Shown here: one piece after another, positions 1-6,259 of the stretch
How the letters are laid out: each line of letters opens with the position of its first letter
Numbering within the stretch: the stretch's first letter is position 1
The notes under the pieces: generated by a model
Databases searched by the model: none
The model's input: only the letters and a program-made list of their open reading frames with translations
What the model was told of the DNA's origin: nothing
Program-made: the position numbers and the translations under genes
Assembly (NCBI GenBank): GCA_005787865.1
Contig: SXZN01000136.1
Span: 1-7,501 of the forward strand
Length of the DNA: 7,501 bases
DNA from: Opitutaceae bacterium
Lineage (GTDB): Bacteria; Verrucomicrobiota; Verrucomicrobiia; Opitutales; Opitutaceae
Reading direction: 5' to 3'

Positions 1-378
1 AATAATTCTGGTAACGGCAAAGGGGGCCAAGGGGCTTTGATGGGCGCGGCGGTGGGATCCATTTTGGGTGGGACGATTGGAAATCAGGCCGACCACAGAA
101 ATGGCACGATCTATGGCTCCGAGCAGGCTGCGACCACGCAGATTATCGCCGAGTCGCCACCTCTGCCGCCGCCGCCACAGCGGCAGGTAGTCGTCTATCA
201 GCGTCCTGCGCCGACCGCGCTGTGGATTGAAGGCCACTGGGAATTTGACGGCCGGGGGTATTCCTGGGTGGACGGACGCTGGGAAATCCCCCCGCCACGT
301 TATCATCACTATGTGGCGCCGCGCTGGGAGCGCCGTGCGCGGGGCCACGTTTATATCCGGGGCCACTGGCGGCTCTAA
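1..378 (+). CDS. Glycine-zipper / WxxGxW-repeat envelope protein, 3' part
   Basis: The reading frame is open from the first base, so the gene is cut by the window edge; 125 residues are visible. A TTG and an ATG at 37-42 could be read as starts, but the sequence before them (Gly/Asn-rich) reads as normal protein, so I treat it as a 5' partial gene. Visible residues 11, 15, 19, 23 and 27 are all glycine, a regular GxxxG glycine zipper of the kind found in outer-membrane and 17-kDa-antigen-like proteins. A proline-rich linker follows (about 53-59), then tryptophan repeats: WIEGHW at 75-80, WVDGRW at 89-94 and a degenerate YIRGHW near the C-terminus (118-123). This matches the WxxGxW (YXWGXW) repeat family, usually exported. 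The N-terminal signal peptide or lipobox would lie outside the window. No enzymatic function can be assigned. It converges on the dcp gene 33 bp downstream, where I see no convincing terminator. Confidence 0.75.
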   Translation, partial: NNSGNGKGGQGALMGAAVGSILGGTIGNQADHRNGTIYGSEQAATTQIIAESPPLPPPPQRQVVVYQRPAPTALWIEGHWEFDGRGYSWVDGRWEIPPPRYHHYVAPRWERRARGHVYIRGHWRL

Positions 379-411
379 GCCGTCGCTTTGAGCTGCCGCG
401 GCGGGTGGTGA

Positions 412-2568
412 TTATTTAACACCGTCGAGCCCGCGGCGCTCGAGGAACGGCGCGATGTCGGGATCGCCCCCCGTGAAGTCGCGGAACAGCTTCATGGCGT
501 CTTCGCTGCCGCCACGAGATAGCAGCTTCTGCCGAAGGCGATCGCCGTTGGCGCGGGTGAGGCCGCCATGGGTCTTGATCCAGTTAACACTCGTGGCGTC
601 GAGCACCTCGCTCCAAAAATAAGAATAATAACCCGCCGAGTAGCCTCCCCCAAAGCTATGAGAGAAATAGGTGCTGCGGTAGCGCGGCGGTACCGCCGCA
701 AAATCTAGGCCGGCCTTTTTTAGCACGGCGCGCTCGAAGGCGAGGACGTCATCCGCCTCGATCTTATCGGTGGCGCTGAGTTGATGCCAAGCTTGGTCAA
801 TCAGATTGGCCGCGACTAATTCTGTGGTGGCAAACCCTTGGTTAAATTTATCCGTCGCCTCTACTTTCGCCAGCAGCTCGGATGGAATCGCCGCCCCCGT
901 CTGGTAGTGCTTGGCATAATTCGCTAAGATCGATGGCCAAGCGGCCCACATTTCGTTTATTTGGGAGGGGTATTCGACGAAATCCCGTGGCACGCTCGTG
1001 CCGGCAAAACGTGGATATTTGACCTGGGAAAACATGCCATGAAGGGCGTGACCAAATTCATGGAAGGCCGTCCGGACTTCGTCGTGCGTCAACAGCATCG
1101 GTTCGCCAGCGGGGGGCTGGGTGAGGTTGAGGTGGTTCGCAATCACGGGGCGGGTGCCGCGCAAGCCATTCTGCGATACGTAGGCATTCATCCAAGCGCC
1201 CCCATTCTTATTGGAGCGGGCGTATAAATCGGCGATGAAGATAGCGAGTTGGGTACCATCAGCTTCGAATACATCAAACACGCGGACCGTCGGTTCATAC
1301 ACGGGTAGGTCGTGACGTTCTTTAAAGGTGAGACCATAGAGCTGGCCGGCGGCAAAGAAAACGCCGTCGAGTAAAACGTGATTAAGCTCGAAGTACGGTT
1401 TGAGTTGGCTCTCGTCGAAATCATATTTCGTCTGCCGAACTTTCTCGGCGTAATGTTGCCAATCGGCGGCCTCGAGACGGAAGCCGCCCTTTTCTTGATC
1501 GATGATGGCTTGCATGTCGGCGGCTTCGCGGCGCGCGTTGGCCACGGCGGGTGGCCCCAGTTGGGCGAGCAATTTATTTACCACGTCGACTGACCCAGCG
1601 GTCTGTTCATCGAGTGAGAAGGCCGCATAAGTGGGGTAGCCGAGGAGGCGGGCCCGCTCGGCGCGTTTTTGGGCTAGGGCGGCAACGATGGCCCGATTAT
1701 CAAATTCACCGCCACGACTGCCGCGGGCGAGTGAGGCGGCCATGATTTTAGCGCGGGTCGTGTGATTCGTGAGCGCCGTGAGCGGGGGTTGTCCGGTCGT
1801 ATTTTGGAGACGGATCTTATATTTGCCAGTGTGCCCTTCAGCCTTTGCGGCCGCCGCCGCCGCGGTAATTTCTGCCTCTGAAAATCCGCTCAGTTCCTCG
1901 CGCGTATCGATCCACACGGCGGAAGCAGCTACTTCTTTTAAAGTGTTTTGGGTGAAGCTGGTTTGGAGCGTCGCCAGCTGACGGTTGAGGGCTTTTAATT
2001 TCTCTTGATCAACCGGAGCCAGTTTGGCGCCGGCGCGAACAAAATCTTTATAGTAGCGCCAGAGTAATCGTTGGGACTCGGCATCTAGGCCGAGAGTTTC
2101 CCGGGCCGTGTAAAGCGTTTCGATGCGCGTGAAGAGAATAGGATTAAGACGAATAGCGTCGGAGTGAGCCGACAATTGTGGGGAAAGCGTCCGTTGCAGT
2201 TGTTGTAGTTCAGGGTTGGTGTTACAGCTCGTGAGGCTCCCAAAGATCGTGCTGACGCGCGAGAGCAGTTCGCCCGCCCGCTCCAGGGCAACGATGGTGT
2301 TTTCGAAAGTTGGGGCACTTGGATTATTGGCAATGCTTTCAATTTCCTTGAGGTGGGCCGCCATGCCTAAAGCAAAACCAGGAGCAAAGTGTTCGTTTTT
2401 AATTTTATCAAATTGCGGGTATTGAAAGGGCAGGGGGCTTTCGGTGAGGAGGGGGTTGTCAGTCATGGCGGAAGCAGTAACGGCGGCGGGGAGTCCCAGG
2501 GGTTGCGCCAAGGTTATTATAAAAGATAAGACGAGCAGGGATAGGCAACGGTGGTCAGTGGTTTTCAT
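412..2568 (-). CDS. dcp: Peptidyl-dipeptidase Dcp (M3 metallopeptidase), exported
   Basis: Zinc peptidase that removes dipeptides from the C-terminus of oligopeptides; 718 residues from the chosen ATG. The catalytic motif HEFGH lies at residues 503-507 (zinc ligands H503 and H507, catalytic E504), and the third ligand is E532 in the conserved RDFVEYPSQ segment. The substrate-binding C-terminus has the family's GGGYSAGYYSYFW block (about 640-652) and an SRGGSED segment followed by the terminal LERRGL. These match Dcp better than oligopeptidase A. The start at 2568 is chosen because it gives a good signal peptide: charged MKTTDHR, a hydrophobic core, then a probable cut after ASA (residue 34). 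An in-frame TTG at 2640 would bury this signal. Residue M35 begins the part that aligns with the E. coli enzyme, so this is a Dcp core with a secretion signal added, predicted to be periplasmic. It lies 73 bp downstream of the sugar dehydrogenase on the same strand and is probably cotranscribed with it. Confidence 0.93.
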   Translation of the reverse strand: MKTTDHRCLSLLVLSFIITLAQPLGLPAAVTASAMTDNPLLTESPLPFQYPQFDKIKNEHFAPGFALGMAAHLKEIESIANNPSAPTFENTIVALERAGELLSRVSTIFGSLTSCNTNPELQQLQRTLSPQLSAHSDAIRLNPILFTRIETLYTARETLGLDAESQRLLWRYYKDFVRAGAKLAPVDQEKLKALNRQLATLQTSFTQNTLKEVAASAVWIDTREELSGFSEAEITAAAAAAKAEGHTGKYKIRLQNTTGQPPLTALTNHTTRAKIMAASLARGSRGGEFDNRAIVAALAQKRAERARLLGYPTYAAFSLDEQTAGSVDVVNKLLAQLGPPAVANARREAADMQAIIDQEKGGFRLEAADWQHYAEKVRQTKYDFDESQLKPYFELNHVLLDGVFFAAGQLYGLTFKERHDLPVYEPTVRVFDVFEADGTQLAIFIADLYARSNKNGGAWMNAYVSQNGLRGTRPVIANHLNLTQPPAGEPMLLTHDEVRTAFHEFGHALHGMFSQVKYPRFAGTSVPRDFVEYPSQINEMWAAWPSILANYAKHYQTGAAIPSELLAKVEATDKFNQGFATTELVAANLIDQAWHQLSATDKIEADDVLAFERAVLKKAGLDFAAVPPRYRSTYFSHSFGGGYSAGYYSYFWSEVLDATSVNWIKTHGGLTRANGDRLRQKLLSRGGSEDAMKLFRDFTGGDPDIAPFLERRGLDGVK

Positions 2569-2641
2569 CGGTAAAAGAGGCTGGGAGCAGAGGCCTTGGT
2601 TAGGTTTTGGCAAGATTTTCGGCGCTGGCTGGCCCGCCAAT

Positions 2642-3868
2642 TTACCGCGTTAGTCGGCGCACTTGGCCCGACACAAGATTGCAAAAAAGCAATTCACCGT
2701 CGGCAGGATTTCTGCCGAAGCTAACCACTGCGCTAGGCTCTTTAGCGATCTCGGTGAAGCGACCGGCCGACTTCAGCGGGAGCGCGAAGATGCGCCCGCT
2801 GGCGAAGTCAGCAAAAATATAGGTGCCACTGAGTTCGGGCAAGGCTGGCCCGCGGTAAATTATGCCGCCGGTCACTGAGACGCCTAATTTGTGGTCATAA
2901 TCGGCGATGGGCTCAGCCAGTCCCGCGCGGGGCTGGGCTTGCCCAAAGGCCTGTTTACCCTCGCGCAGGGGCCAGCCGTAATCTTGGCCGGGCTTGAGGA
3001 TATTAACTTCTTCGATCAGGTTTTGGCCGACATCACCTGTCATCCAAGTGAGACTGGGCGCATCATAGGAGAAACGCCAAGCGTTCCGGAGGCCCGTCGC
3101 CCAAGTTTCGGTTCGTAATTTAAGTGGATCGACGGGCTTGCCGCGATGCGCCCGCGTTCCGATGAAAGGATTGTCGGCCGGCACCGCATAAAAAGCTTCA
3201 CCTTGGGCATCTAAGTGCACGGCCGGATCGTTGTTGGGGCGGAGGTTGCCCGGCTGACGATCGACATCAATGCGGAAGATCGCCGCAAAAAATCCTTTGT
3301 CGATGTGCCCGCCATGATCAAAAGCGTCGCCGCCCGCTCCGCCGTCACCGCAGGAAAAATAAAGATAACCATCCGGACCAAAATGCACGTCGCCGCCGTT
3401 ATGGTTGCCTGCCGGATCAAGTTGCGTGATGAGCGGTTGCTCGCTGGCGACATCGACCTGCCCAAGGTCTGTCGGCGTAACTTTAAATCGAGCCAGCCGT
3501 TGGTGTAATTTGCCCGCAATTTTCAAACTATAATACACATAAATTTGGTGGTTTTCGGCAAAGCGCGGGTGCACTGCGAGGCCGAGCAGGCCGCACTCCC
3601 CGCCTTTCTCAAACTTGCCGTCGCGGGGCTGGGTGAGGTCGAAAAAAAGTTGTTTGCGCGGCTGGTTCGCGCGGAGGCCGGTGACGAGTTGGACGGTGCC
3701 ATTTTTTTCTAAGACCAAGAGGCGATCGCTTTGCTCTGGGATTTCGGCGAGTCCGAGGGGCTGATTAAAGGTGAGACCACCGAGGGCGTCAGCCGTTTGA
3801 TAAGCGACTGGACTCGCCTGAGTGGATGAGGTGCTAAACAGGGCGAGCAAAAGGGTAGCGAGACGCAT
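2642..3868 (-). CDS. PQQ-dependent glucose/sorbosone dehydrogenase-family protein, exported
   Basis: A six-bladed beta-propeller of the soluble aldose/sorbosone dehydrogenase family (YliI/Asd type). Relatives oxidise sugars in the periplasm with pyrroloquinoline quinone. The 408-residue protein shows the family's landmarks in order: GLLGLAVHPRF (about 93-103), NHNGGDVHFGPDG (155-167; the His in this motif is the catalytic base in soluble glucose dehydrogenase), GLRNAWRFS (259-267), TGDVGQN (277-283), the VTGGIIYRG strand (332-340), and GTYIFADFASGRI (348-360). The ATG at 3868 is preferred because it opens a compact signal peptide, MRLATLLLALFSTSSTQA, with a likely cut before SP. An in-frame ATG at 3913 would add 15 residues and cannot be excluded. 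Neither has a Shine-Dalgarno sequence. No PQQ synthesis gene is in the window, so cofactor and substrate are inferred from the family. It is the first gene of a probable two-gene unit with dcp. Confidence 0.85.
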   Translation of the reverse strand: MRLATLLLALFSTSSTQASPVAYQTADALGGLTFNQPLGLAEIPEQSDRLLVLEKNGTVQLVTGLRANQPRKQLFFDLTQPRDGKFEKGGECGLLGLAVHPRFAENHQIYVYYSLKIAGKLHQRLARFKVTPTDLGQVDVASEQPLITQLDPAGNHNGGDVHFGPDGYLYFSCGDGGAGGDAFDHGGHIDKGFFAAIFRIDVDRQPGNLRPNNDPAVHLDAQGEAFYAVPADNPFIGTRAHRGKPVDPLKLRTETWATGLRNAWRFSYDAPSLTWMTGDVGQNLIEEVNILKPGQDYGWPLREGKQAFGQAQPRAGLAEPIADYDHKLGVSVTGGIIYRGPALPELSGTYIFADFASGRIFALPLKSAGRFTEIAKEPSAVVSFGRNPADGELLFCNLVSGQVRRLTR

Positions 3869-4088
3869 AGGGGTATTTCGAAGGGGGAATTCGCGGAAGC
3901 CATTGAGCAACATGAAAGGTCTACTAAGTATTCATGGAATCAAAATTTTCAAGGAATGCTCTGAGCGAGCGCGAATTTTATCGAGCAAGTCGTCCGACCG
4001 CCTTCGTCGCGCGGCCGGATGTTAGCGGCGGGATCGAGGCACTAACATCGCTGTTGCCTCATGGGGCAGACGAATTGAGCATCTCCCC
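3869..4088. promoter_or_regulatory. Divergent intergenic region with presumed promoters for both gene pairs
   Basis: This 220-bp gap separates two divergently transcribed units, so it should hold promoters facing both ways. I cannot identify either with confidence. The best -10-like hexamer for the dehydrogenase unit is TAAAAT on the minus strand (3980-3975), but no recognisable -35 lies 16-18 bp upstream of it. On the plus strand only weak partial matches occur. The region contains a clear short inverted repeat, listed separately. Open frames crossing it are short and lack start signals or recognisable protein character. Confidence 0.4.
4018..4049. repeat. 8-bp inverted repeat, candidate operator or hairpin
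   Basis: GATGTTAG at 4018-4025 is mirrored exactly by CTAACATC at 4042-4049, with a 16-base spacer. Arm centres are 24 bp apart, a little over two helical turns, which would suit a dimeric regulator; in RNA it would form a stem with a 16-base loop. It ends 39 bp before the oxidoreductase ATG, so it could act on the oxidoreductase-lpxB unit. No T-run follows, so it is not an intrinsic terminator. An 8-bp match of this kind can arise by chance in 220 bp, so function is unproven. Confidence 0.35.
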
Positions 4089-5075
4089 ATGGCTAAACCG
4101 AAGATCAAGTGCGGCGTCGCGGGCGTGGGCTCGCTCGGCCAGCATCATGCGAGGATCTATGCGACCTTGCCGGCGGTAGAGTTGACCGGTATTTTTGAGG
4201 TGAGCGACGCCCGCGCGGCGGAGATCTGTGCGAAATATAATTGCCGCCGCTTTGCGACAATTGCGAAATTAGGCGAGGCGTGCGATGCCATCAGCGTCGT
4301 CGTCCCGACGGATCAGCACGCGCAAGTTGCCCTGCCGTTACTGGCGCAAGGCTGTCATTTGCTCATTGAAAAACCCTTATGCGCTAATCTGGCCGAAGCG
4401 GAGCAGGTCCTCGCCGCGGCGCGGGAGCATCGCTGTCTCGTCCAGGTTGGCCACATCGAGCATTTTAATCCGGTGATGAGTTATTTGGAAAAGCACACGG
4501 GGCATCCCCAGTACATTACCACCGAGCGACTGGCGCCTTATCAACCGCGCGGCACGGAAGTTGGCGTCGTGCTTGATCTTATGATTCACGATATTGGGAT
4601 TGTGCTAGCCTTGGTGAAGTCACCGATTCGCAAGATCGATAGCGTGGGCATTACGGTGCTCTCCAAGACGGAAGATATCGCGAACGCGCGCATCGAATTT
4701 GAAAATGGCTGCGTGGCTAATCTCAGCGCGAGCCGAATGAGCCTGAAGAAAAATCGGGAGATCCGCGTCTTTCAAGATAACGCGTATCTGTCGTTGGATT
4801 TTATGAACCAAAAAGGGCACCTCGTGAAAAAGAGCGATATCATTGCCTATGGTTTGAAAATGAAAATCGGACTCGTGCCGGCGGGCGACGCGAGTTCGAT
4901 TCCGGTCCACGAAATTCCGATCGAGCAAGGTGAGCCCCTGGCGATTGAGTTAGCCCATTTTATCGAAAGCGTGCAGGAAGCGAAGCAACCTAAGGTCGGT
5001 GGCGCCCTCGGTAAGTCAGCGCTCGAAGTTGCCATCACGATTACGGAGCAGATTCGGCGAGCGGCGCAAAGATGA
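4089..5075 (+). CDS. Gfo/Idh/MocA-family NAD(P)-dependent oxidoreductase, lipid A-linked
   Basis: A 328-residue sugar-type dehydrogenase of usual family length. The N-terminal Rossmann fold opens with GVAGVGSLGQHH (residues 9-20), whose GxGxxG (12-17) binds the dinucleotide. The family's EKP motif, with the conserved lysine, is at 94-96, followed by VGHIEHFNP (120-128). The C-terminal domain has DLMIHDIG (163-170), whose H167 is the usual second catalytic position. The ATG at 4089 sits at the natural start of the fold, with only a weak GAG about 9 bases upstream. The stop codon overlaps the lpxB start in an ATGA, so the two are almost certainly one operon with coupled translation. Related oxidoreductases beside lipid A genes include GnnA, which oxidises UDP-GlcNAc at C3 for a 2,3-diamino sugar lipid A. 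That role is possible here, but the partner aminotransferase GnnB is not in the window, so substrate remains open. Confidence 0.88.
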   Translation: MAKPKIKCGVAGVGSLGQHHARIYATLPAVELTGIFEVSDARAAEICAKYNCRRFATIAKLGEACDAISVVVPTDQHAQVALPLLAQGCHLLIEKPLCANLAEAEQVLAAAREHRCLVQVGHIEHFNPVMSYLEKHTGHPQYITTERLAPYQPRGTEVGVVLDLMIHDIGIVLALVKSPIRKIDSVGITVLSKTEDIANARIEFENGCVANLSASRMSLKKNREIRVFQDNAYLSLDFMNQKGHLVKKSDIIAYGLKMKIGLVPAGDASSIPVHEIPIEQGEPLAIELAHFIESVQEAKQPKVGGALGKSALEVAITITEQIRRAAQR

Positions 5076-6259
5076 GCAATTCCCCCTCCTCGATGTGCTT
5101 GCCGTTGCCCACTTCAGGTGCGGTGGATCTGCTGATTGTCGCCGGCGAACATTCCGGCGATGAGCACGCGGCGCGACTGGTGCAGGCTTTGCGGGTGACT
5201 CACCCGACGCTCCATATTTGCGCCTTGGGCGGTCCCCAACTCGCGGCGGCCGGAGCTCAACTGCTCTATGACTTGACGGCGTCATCATCCATGGGGTTGG
5301 CGGTGTTAGCTAAGTTTTCTTTTTACAATGCTTTGATTACCGAAGTGGTAAACTGGATTGGGGTGCAGCGACCCCGCGCCGTTTGTTTGGTCGATTCATC
5401 CGGTCTCAATTTGCGTATCGCGCAGGGCTTATTTTCCCGCGGTTTTTCGGCTAAGGCCGGTGGTCCCACCAAGACGCTTTATTATATTAGTCCGCAAATT
5501 TGGGCCTCCCGAGCGGATCGCCGGTTTAAAATGGCGAAGCAACTTGATAGCTTGGCGGCGATTTTTCCTTTCGAGCCAGCATGTTATGCTGACACCGCAT
5601 TGCCGGTTGAATTTGTGGGCCATCCCTTCGTGGCGCCTGATTATTTGGCGCCGGTCGCCTTTGATCCGGCGGGGCCCGTTTTGCTCTTGCCGGGGAGCCG
5701 CCGGCAGGTGGTCGCACGAATTTTCCCTCTCTTGCTCGCGGCTTACCGTCAGTCCGGTACGACCCGACCGGCCGTAGTCCTTTATCCGAGTGAAGAAATT
5801 CTCGCAACGCTGCAAGCGGCCCCCTTGCCGACTTATATTACCTTTCTTCGCACCGGGAAATTAGCCGAGCCGGTGCGGGCGGCCGCGGTCTTGACGGCCA
5901 GTGGTACGATGTCGATGCACTGCGCCTTGGCGGGAATTCCGGGGGCCATCACTTATAAAACCGACCTAGTGACTTATCTATTGGGTCGCTGGCTGGTGAA
6001 GGTAGAGTTTATTGGGATCGCGAATCTGTTGCTCAAGGAGACGATGTATCCCGAATTTATTCAAGGGGCCGCGACCCCCGCGGCTCTGGCCACGGAGTTG
6101 CGGGCAAGTTTAGAGCAACCGGCGCGGCAGCAGCGGACGCAAGCGCAGGCGATACGTTTGCGGCAAATATTACAGGGCTCACAGCCCGGGGCAGCCGCGG
6201 CTTGGTTAGTTGGGCACTTGGCCAGCGGCTCGTTAGGACGCTTGCGGAGCGTTCAATGA
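5072..6259 (+). CDS. lpxB: Lipid-A-disaccharide synthase LpxB (divergent form)
   Basis: A GT-B-fold glycosyltransferase (395 residues, usual length) that joins UDP-2,3-diacylglucosamine to lipid X to make the lipid A disaccharide, at the inner face of the cytoplasmic membrane. Recognised motifs are GEHSGD (25-30), GGPQLAAAG (53-61), a VDSSGLNLRIA segment (107-117) keeping the Asp, YYISPQIWASR (137-147), FPFE (165-168), FVGHP (181-185), PGSR (207-210), and SGTMSMHCAL (277-286). Next come an LVKVEFIGIANLL stretch (308-320) and PEFIQ. Several positions differ from the E. coli enzyme: the acidic residue in the MGxxE block is lost (MGLAVL, 74-79), GSRxxE reads GSRRQV, and GTxxLE reads GTMSMH. About 8 extra residues (near 122-132) precede the YYISP motif. 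The frame is intact throughout, so this looks like a lineage variant, not decay. It starts inside the stop of the oxidoreductase gene, without its own Shine-Dalgarno sequence, and its last 27 bp overlap hemA tail to tail. Confidence 0.93.
   Translation: MSNSPSSMCLPLPTSGAVDLLIVAGEHSGDEHAARLVQALRVTHPTLHICALGGPQLAAAGAQLLYDLTASSSMGLAVLAKFSFYNALITEVVNWIGVQRPRAVCLVDSSGLNLRIAQGLFSRGFSAKAGGPTKTLYYISPQIWASRADRRFKMAKQLDSLAAIFPFEPACYADTALPVEFVGHPFVAPDYLAPVAFDPAGPVLLLPGSRRQVVARIFPLLLAAYRQSGTTRPAVVLYPSEEILATLQAAPLPTYITFLRTGKLAEPVRAAAVLTASGTMSMHCALAGIPGAITYKTDLVTYLLGRWLVKVEFIGIANLLLKETMYPEFIQGAATPAALATELRASLEQPARQQRTQAQAIRLRQILQGSQPGAAAAWLVGHLASGSLGRLRSVQ

Noticed and set aside
379..411. Possible terminator between the two convergent genes at the left
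   Set aside because: Only GC-rich sequence with imperfect short complementarities and no T-run; no convincing hairpin.
1851..1863. GCC/GCG repeat tract
   Set aside because: It encodes an alanine run in Dcp and is explained by coding sequence; not a functional repeat.
2569..2640. Upstream TTG start for dcp
   Set aside because: It would place 24 extra proline-rich residues before a well-formed signal peptide and begin one base after the upstream stop codon; the ATG at 2568 is much better supported.
3869..3913. Upstream ATG start for the sugar dehydrogenase
   Set aside because: It remains possible, but it adds 15 residues ahead of a compact signal peptide and has no Shine-Dalgarno sequence, so the ATG at 3868 was preferred.
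3975..3980. TAAAAT on the minus strand as a -10 box for the sugar dehydrogenase
   Set aside because: Five of six bases match the sigma-70 consensus, but no -35 element is found at proper spacing and it is over 100 bp from the start codon; not listed as a promoter of its own.
3934..4179. 81-codon open frame on the plus strand between the divergent genes
   Set aside because: No recognisable domain, no ribosome binding site, and it runs into the oxidoreductase gene in another frame; the composition looks like chance in GC-rich DNA.
5358..5815. Long alternative frames on both strands inside lpxB
   Set aside because: Their translations are Arg- and Pro-rich without recognisable motifs, while the lpxB frame carries the conserved family motifs throughout.
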